Both the position numbers and the translations under genes were made by a program. Positions 14,446-18,608 of a DNA stretch of 18,608 nucleotides are shown here, in pieces. The stretch covers positions 1 through 18,608 of the forward strand of contig NZ_JASLER010000087.1 of NCBI RefSeq assembly GCF_030151085.1, in the 5' to 3' direction. Each line of letters opens with the position of its first letter. The stretch's first letter is position 1. The DNA is from Bacteroides sp. GTDB taxonomy: Bacteria > Bacteroidota > Bacteroidia > Bacteroidales > Bacteroidaceae. Below the pieces are notes generated by a model. That model had not been told where the DNA came from. It did not search any database and saw only the letters and a list, made by a program, of their open reading frames with translations.

Positions 14446-17193
14446 TCAGAATTTAATGTTGTATGTCAGAAAAGGAATAGGCGCACCAAAGATTGACATC
14501 TTATAGCCCTGAACCTTCCCCTTCTCAGACACATAATAAATTGAATAGACATTCTTTCTCCCGGTCAGGTTATAGACACCGAAGGAGATGGAACTATGAG
14601 TCAGGAGTGTCAGATGATGACTCGGTTCGATGTTGAATGCCAAATCGATACGGAAATAGTCGGGAATACGATAACTGTTACGGTCGGTATAATAAATCTG
14701 CATCTTTCTCAGGCTCTGATCGTAATACTGCCCGGCGGGTATCGTAGTAGGACGTCCTGTACTGTAGTCCATATTCATAGATACGCTATAGCGGCGGGTG
14801 AACTTATAATTGCCCACCATTTTAAAATCATGTGGTTTGTCATATTCCGTCGGATACCAATCGCCGTTATTGATGGGACGGGATATGCGCGGATCATTCT
14901 GACGCAAGAAAGTACGTGAGTAGGTATAACTCATCCAACCGTTCAATTTCCCTTCCGGCTTCTTCACCTGGAACTCAACACCGTAAGCATATCCTTCCGT
15001 GTTGATAACATCCATCTCCAGATGATGATTCATCAGCAATTGGGCGGAACTACGATAATCCAGGTAATCAGCCAGTTTCTTGTAGTATCCCTCCACAGAT
15101 AATTCAAGAACTTGACCCGGAGTGTTGTAGTAGGCACCGGCGGCGAGTTGCCAGCCACGCTGGGGTTTGATATTCGCATCACTTAGTTTCCATGTATCAG
15201 TAGGCGACATAATGGTGGTATTCGATACTTTATGGATGTATTGACGCATGGTATTAAAACCGGCTTTCACAGAGAAATCGTCAGTGAAGGCATATCGTCC
15301 CGAAAGTCTGAATTCAGGGCCATGATAGGTCCGGATTACTTTGCCGCTTCCTACTGAAATAGAATCTACGACTGAAGAGGAAGAAGGCAGCATACCTTCC
15401 TGATAGGTATAATAAGTACGGGGACCCAAAGCATTGAATATGGAATAGCGGATGCCCGCATTGACTGAAAGCTTGGAAGTAATGTCCCATTGGTCACCCA
15501 CATAAACGGCACTTTCCAATGCTCTATCCTGTTGGAGCACATTTCGTTTTACCAATGAGTTGGCACCCAGCGGCTCGTATGTTCCCGGATCTATGTTGTA
15601 GAATTGGCTTATCAAGCCGAAGTTCAGGACATGCCCATGATTGGTATCATAAACGAAATCCGCCTTACCGAACCATTGGTTGATGGCAAAAGACAAGCGG
15701 GCGGCAGAAGGTTCTTCCACTGTTTCGTCATTCTGGTAATCATAATGGTCGTAGCCAAAAGAGAAGTTGCCGGTCAGTTTCTCGTTGAATACCGACCTCC
15801 AGTTGGCCGAGAAGTTCATGTTGTTATAAGCATACTTCTGATTATCGTTGAAGGCAAAACGGTCGTGGCTGTAGTAACCATAGATATTCAGTTTGTTGCG
15901 TTCGTTCACGGTATGTGAGAAAACCCCTCCCATATCATAGAAACCGGCCTTACCATCCCGATAACCGCTCTTTTCAGGTAATGTCTTCATTATCCAGTCC
16001 GAATAGGTGGTACGTCCGTTCAGAAGCAGGGAAGTCTTCTCCTTGATGATGGGGATCTCGAGGTTCAGTTTGCTGGTGACAAGGCCGATACCTGCAGAAC
16101 CGGTGAACTTCTCCTTACTCGCTTCTTTCCCGGTTATATTCAATACAGAAGCAATGCGACCGCCATACTGGCTGGGAACACTGCTCTTATAGAGTTCAGC
16201 ATCCTTTATCATATCAGAATCGAACACCGTGAAGAAGCCGAAAAGATGGTTAGGGTTATAAATGGTGCCATTGTTCAGCAGTAGCAGGTTCTGGTCGGCG
16301 GCACTTCCGCGTACGTTGTAACCGCTGGATGCCTCGCCCACAGTCTTGATGCCGGGAAGGGTCTGGATCATCTTCAATACATCCACTTCACCCATGGCGG
16401 TGGGGATATTCTTCAGCATGGAAGGTTGGATCTTCTCCATGCCCAACTGCACACTTTTTACGTTATGCACCCGGCCGGAGGTGATAATCACTTCGTCCAG
16501 CATGTGGTTCTCTTCTTCCAGCTCGATGTTGGCAATGCCATCGCTGTAGGCCATGAATTGCCGACGGGTTCCTTTGATGTTCACGCCGCTGATTTCAATG
16601 ACATTGTATCCTACGGGCAATTTGATGCAGTATTCCCCCCGGCGGTTGGTGGTAGTGGCAATCCATGGCTCACGATGAACAATATTGATACCTTCCAAGT
16701 TCTGACCGGTCTTAAAATCGGTGATCTTTCCGGTCAATGTAACCAGGTTTTCAGTAGAAGCTTTATGCTTGTTACCTATCTCATAGACTTTATTTTCAGA
16801 CGAAGAGTTCACTACAGGAATGTAAGTAGGGAGCTGTTCATCTATCCCCCGGGAGGGCTCCCCTTTCAGGATTGAGGGCAGGGAGGTGGAAAGGAATACA
16901 TCCGGCAGAACGAATATCTTATTGCCATATACCGTTACTTTATAAAAAGTGCCGGACAAAGCTTGCTGAAGATGTTCGGCTGTGGGATTTTGTACCGTTG
17001 TCCGTTTTACTTTAAAGGGATTGCTAATGGTGGTATAGATGTGGCAGGAAGTACTTTTCTCGACAGCATCCATCAGTTCGAAAACGGAAATGCTATCAAC
17101 AGACAATCGCTGTTGCTGTGCAAATACGGTATAGGAAGGTAACAAAAGAAGTAGGACTCCTATATACTTAATGAGGTGTATGTTTGTCTTCAT
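14446..17193 (-). CDS. TonB-dependent outer-membrane receptor with STN-like domain
   Basis: A 915-residue receptor with signal peptide 1-25 (cut after VFA). Domains in order are an STN-like domain (about 28-97, with VFELMDAVEKS and GNKIFVLPD), a linker, a carboxypeptidase regulatory-like beta-sandwich (about 152-225, VTLTGKITDFKTGQNLEGIN), a plug (about 240-355, with MLKMIQTLPGIKT-like VDVLKMIQTLPGIKTVGEAS, YNVRGS, and QYGGRIASVLNI), and a beta-barrel to the C-terminal Phe (TYNIKF). It should import a ligand by TonB energy. STN domains often signal to an anti-sigma factor, but none is encoded in the window. The start ATG overlaps the preceding gene by 4 bp, and the next gene begins 6 bp after its stop. 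The ligand is unknown; the GH97 neighbour suggests a carbohydrate-related one only weakly. Confidence 0.92.
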   Translation of the reverse strand: MKTNIHLIKYIGVLLLLLPSYTVFAQQQRLSVDSISVFELMDAVEKSTSCHIYTTISNPFKVKRTTVQNPTAEHLQQALSGTFYKVTVYGNKIFVLPDVFLSTSLPSILKGEPSRGIDEQLPTYIPVVNSSSENKVYEIGNKHKASTENLVTLTGKITDFKTGQNLEGINIVHREPWIATTTNRRGEYCIKLPVGYNVIEISGVNIKGTRRQFMAYSDGIANIELEEENHMLDEVIITSGRVHNVKSVQLGMEKIQPSMLKNIPTAMGEVDVLKMIQTLPGIKTVGEASSGYNVRGSAADQNLLLLNNGTIYNPNHLFGFFTVFDSDMIKDAELYKSSVPSQYGGRIASVLNITGKEASKEKFTGSAGIGLVTSKLNLEIPIIKEKTSLLLNGRTTYSDWIMKTLPEKSGYRDGKAGFYDMGGVFSHTVNERNKLNIYGYYSHDRFAFNDNQKYAYNNMNFSANWRSVFNEKLTGNFSFGYDHYDYQNDETVEEPSAARLSFAINQWFGKADFVYDTNHGHVLNFGLISQFYNIDPGTYEPLGANSLVKRNVLQQDRALESAVYVGDQWDITSKLSVNAGIRYSIFNALGPRTYYTYQEGMLPSSSSVVDSISVGSGKVIRTYHGPEFRLSGRYAFTDDFSVKAGFNTMRQYIHKVSNTTIMSPTDTWKLSDANIKPQRGWQLAAGAYYNTPGQVLELSVEGYYKKLADYLDYRSSAQLLMNHHLEMDVINTEGYAYGVEFQVKKPEGKLNGWMSYTYSRTFLRQNDPRISRPINNGDWYPTEYDKPHDFKMVGNYKFTRRYSVSMNMDYSTGRPTTIPAGQYYDQSLRKMQIYYTDRNSYRIPDYFRIDLAFNIEPSHHLTLLTHSSISFGVYNLTGRKNVYSIYYVSEKGKVQGYKMSIFGAPIPFLTYNIKF

Positions 17194-17876
17194 GGTTGCT
17201 TATGTATTAGAGAGTCCGTATATTGAGTTAATGCAAGCATAGCTTGTGCACGAGAATCCTCTTTGAAGTTCAATTTTTCTTTCCGGCAAAAGGATTTCAG
17301 TTCCTTCTTGATATTCGGAAATAGTTTTAGAAAATCAGAGCGGGAGGACAATGTAAAGTCTGTACCATCTTTACGAAGGTTGAAGACAATGTTTTTCTTG
17401 AATTGGCTGTAATAGAAGTCTTCTTTCTTCACCTGCGCTCGCAAGGTAGAAACGATGTACTGTGTCAAGCATAGCTGAGGACTTTCGTATAGTAATGCAG
17501 CATAGTTATCGCCTTGCTGCACAAACTTCTGGCCGTTTATCACGAAGTAATCCACCTTTCTTAAATCTACCTGCAATGCGGTTTGCTTATTCGGAGTAAC
17601 CACAATCAGAAGTTTCTTGTAAGTATCATAACGTAGCTGTATGTCAGTATATAACCAGCCGTTGTAGTGTATGGCCCCGTTGCAAAACTCCTCTGTACCC
17701 CAATAAGGATGGTTGAGGTATTTCTGCAAGTTATAACTTACTTCTGTTTTACCTGTGTAAAGAGCAGCATAATCTCCTGCCTCTTTTCTGAATTCATCAA
17801 AAGCAGCCTGTTGCGCACTGACTGAAGGCAGAATACAAAAGGCGCAAAGTAGCATAAAGATGTGTGTTTTTCCCAT
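17190..17876 (-). CDS. Secreted protein of unknown function, first gene of the receptor operon
   Basis: A 228-residue protein. The ATG at 17876 gives the signal peptide MGKTHIFMLLCAFCILPSVSA followed by QQAAFDEF. An upstream in-frame ATG at 17939 would put a non-conserved tail before it and lies in a hairpin. I do not recognise the family. The mature part is beta-rich in its first half (WLYTDIQLRYDTYKKLLIVV and VDYFVINGQKFVQQG) and more helical and basic near the end (LFPNIKKELKSFCRKEKLNF). The pattern recalls small periplasmic proteins found next to Bacteroidota TonB receptors with STN domains. It overlaps the receptor start by 4 bp, so the two are probably translationally coupled and work together. 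Confidence 0.8.
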   Translation of the reverse strand: MGKTHIFMLLCAFCILPSVSAQQAAFDEFRKEAGDYAALYTGKTEVSYNLQKYLNHPYWGTEEFCNGAIHYNGWLYTDIQLRYDTYKKLLIVVTPNKQTALQVDLRKVDYFVINGQKFVQQGDNYAALLYESPQLCLTQYIVSTLRAQVKKEDFYYSQFKKNIVFNLRKDGTDFTLSSRSDFLKLFPNIKKELKSFCRKEKLNFKEDSRAQAMLALTQYTDSLIHKQP

Positions 17877-17917
17877 AAGCACTAAGTATTTTAAGTAATT
17901 AGATTTTATAGTATCGA

Positions 17918-17949
17918 AATCAGGGTAACTGCATGACATTACCCTGATT
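17918..17949 (-). terminator. Hairpin after the GH97 gene, probable terminator
   Basis: AATCAGGGTAA (17918-17928) and its perfect reverse complement (17939-17949) form an 11-bp stem with a 10-nt loop, 2 bp beyond the GH97 stop codon on the minus strand. The U-tract is poor (TTTCGATACT), so termination may be partial. No canonical TAnnTTTG promoter is seen between it and the next gene, so read-through into the receptor operon is plausible. Confidence 0.6.
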
Positions 17950-17951
17950 CT

Positions 17952-18608
17952 CTATTTTGAATGATGTCTGACATGCACTACCGCACCTCCGTCTTTAGCA
18001 AGCGGCAGTTCTATCATATCTTTCTTAGTAACCTTGCGCATCTCCTTGTTCAAATGGTTTGCATTCTCGTTTACATCTTTTGCGTCTGTATAGATAGTAG
18101 CCTGATATTCTCCTTCTCCCAAGAAATCGAGTTTCAGCTGCAAGGTGCGTGCAGTGCTGTTGTTCAAGGTACCTACCCACCAATCGGTACCGTTGCGACG
18201 GGCTACGGTAACATACTTGTTCATCTCCGCCAAGGGTACATGCATTTCATCCCAGGTGCCGGGAACGGTGCGTAATACTTCAAAACCGGGTTGTCCTTCG
18301 TATGCTTCGGGGGTATCACACAAAGAAGTAAGATGGTTCTCCAATACTACGTACATGGCCAGCATGTGGCAACGGGTACTCATTACGTGGGGATTGACAT
18401 ATTGTATTTTAAAATCTTTACGGTTCTGTGCGCGGAAGCCACCTAAATGGTAATCCGTAGGACCTGCGAGCATACGGGTAAACGGAATGGAAATATCATG
18501 GTCGGCATTCACCAGTGTATCCCATTTACAGACCTCATAGTTGAGTGTTCCTTCACGGGTGAACTCATTGGGATACGTACGTACCAATCCTGATGGTTTG
18601 CTCGACCC
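17952..18608 (-). CDS. GH97 family glycoside hydrolase, 3' part only
   Basis: The gene runs off the right edge of the window; 218 codons are present. The visible part opens with KPSGLVRTYPNE and continues with IPFTRMLAGPTDYHLGGFR, MSTRCHMLAMYVVLENHLTS, VPGTWDEMHVPLAEMNKYVTVARRNG and FLGEGEYQATIYTDAKDVNEN. This is the end of the GH97 catalytic barrel and the C-terminal beta-sandwich, as in SusB-type alpha-glucosidases and alpha-galactosidases. The catalytic residues and signal peptide lie outside, so the choice between inverting glucosidase and retaining galactosidase cannot be made. The enzyme most likely acts in the periplasm. The TTG at 18587 is not a start; the frame continues beyond it. 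Confidence 0.9.
   Translation of the reverse strand, partial: GSSKPSGLVRTYPNEFTREGTLNYEVCKWDTLVNADHDISIPFTRMLAGPTDYHLGGFRAQNRKDFKIQYVNPHVMSTRCHMLAMYVVLENHLTSLCDTPEAYEGQPGFEVLRTVPGTWDEMHVPLAEMNKYVTVARRNGTDWWVGTLNNSTARTLQLKLDFLGEGEYQATIYTDAKDVNENANHLNKEMRKVTKKDMIELPLAKDGGAVVHVRHHSK

Noticed and set aside
16426..16875. Plus-strand reading frame of 149 codons opposite the TonB receptor gene
   Set aside because: It is a shadow of the receptor's N-terminal domains and has no signals of its own.
17877..17939. Upstream ATG at 17939 for the secreted protein gene
   Set aside because: It lies inside the hairpin, and adding 21 residues would bury the signal peptide.

Overview
The window looks like a chromosomal piece of a gut Bacteroides or close relative (Bacteroidota). 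The evidence is several promoters with the Bacteroides -7 element TAnnTTTG, DUF3836 and DUF4249 family proteins, a TonB-dependent receptor with an N-terminal STN-like domain, and a GH97 glycosidase. No rRNA, tRNA, CRISPR array, transposase or phage gene was seen.

Left part (1-2500): a repeat-rich intergenic region (mixed-orientation 14-22 bp repeats at 32-143 and a nested hairpin array at 300-380), then a small secreted DUF3836 protein, then a convergent membrane sensor histidine kinase without a response regulator. Middle (2454-7464, minus strand): a tight five-gene operon with its own promoter and terminator. It encodes, in transcription order, a LemA protein, a DUF3137 membrane protein, a membrane-anchored DUF1266 protein, a soluble YbjN-like protein with a Met-rich tail, and a cytoplasmic trypsin-like protease carrying a zinc ribbon and a YbjN-like domain. 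I consider this the best candidate for an undescribed multi-protein system.

Next (7564-10447): a second 'small gene plus convergent orphan kinase' locus. The small gene encodes a DUF3267 zincin-like membrane protein whose HExxH motif has decayed to NLFIH. The kinase is a 739-residue protein with a degenerate first kinase module, whose phosphoacceptor position is Glu, fused to an intact second one. The promoters of the two small genes share three direct repeats of TWAAC spaced exactly 11 bp and lying exactly 50 bp ahead of the TAnnTTTG element. This resembles an operator for an OmpR-type response regulator and suggests that the two loci are one regulatory circuit in two copies.

Right part (10483-17876, minus strand): a five-gene outer-membrane operon with a secreted protein of unknown function, an STN-type TonB-dependent receptor, two tandem DUF4249 lipoprotein genes, and a secreted protein with an A2M-like MG domain and a TonB-plug-like segment. 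The receptor-proximal DUF4249 copy is frameshifted. A fossil of the receptor's 3' end between the two copies shows how the duplication arose. The window ends inside the 3' part of a GH97 glycosidase gene that lies upstream of this operon.
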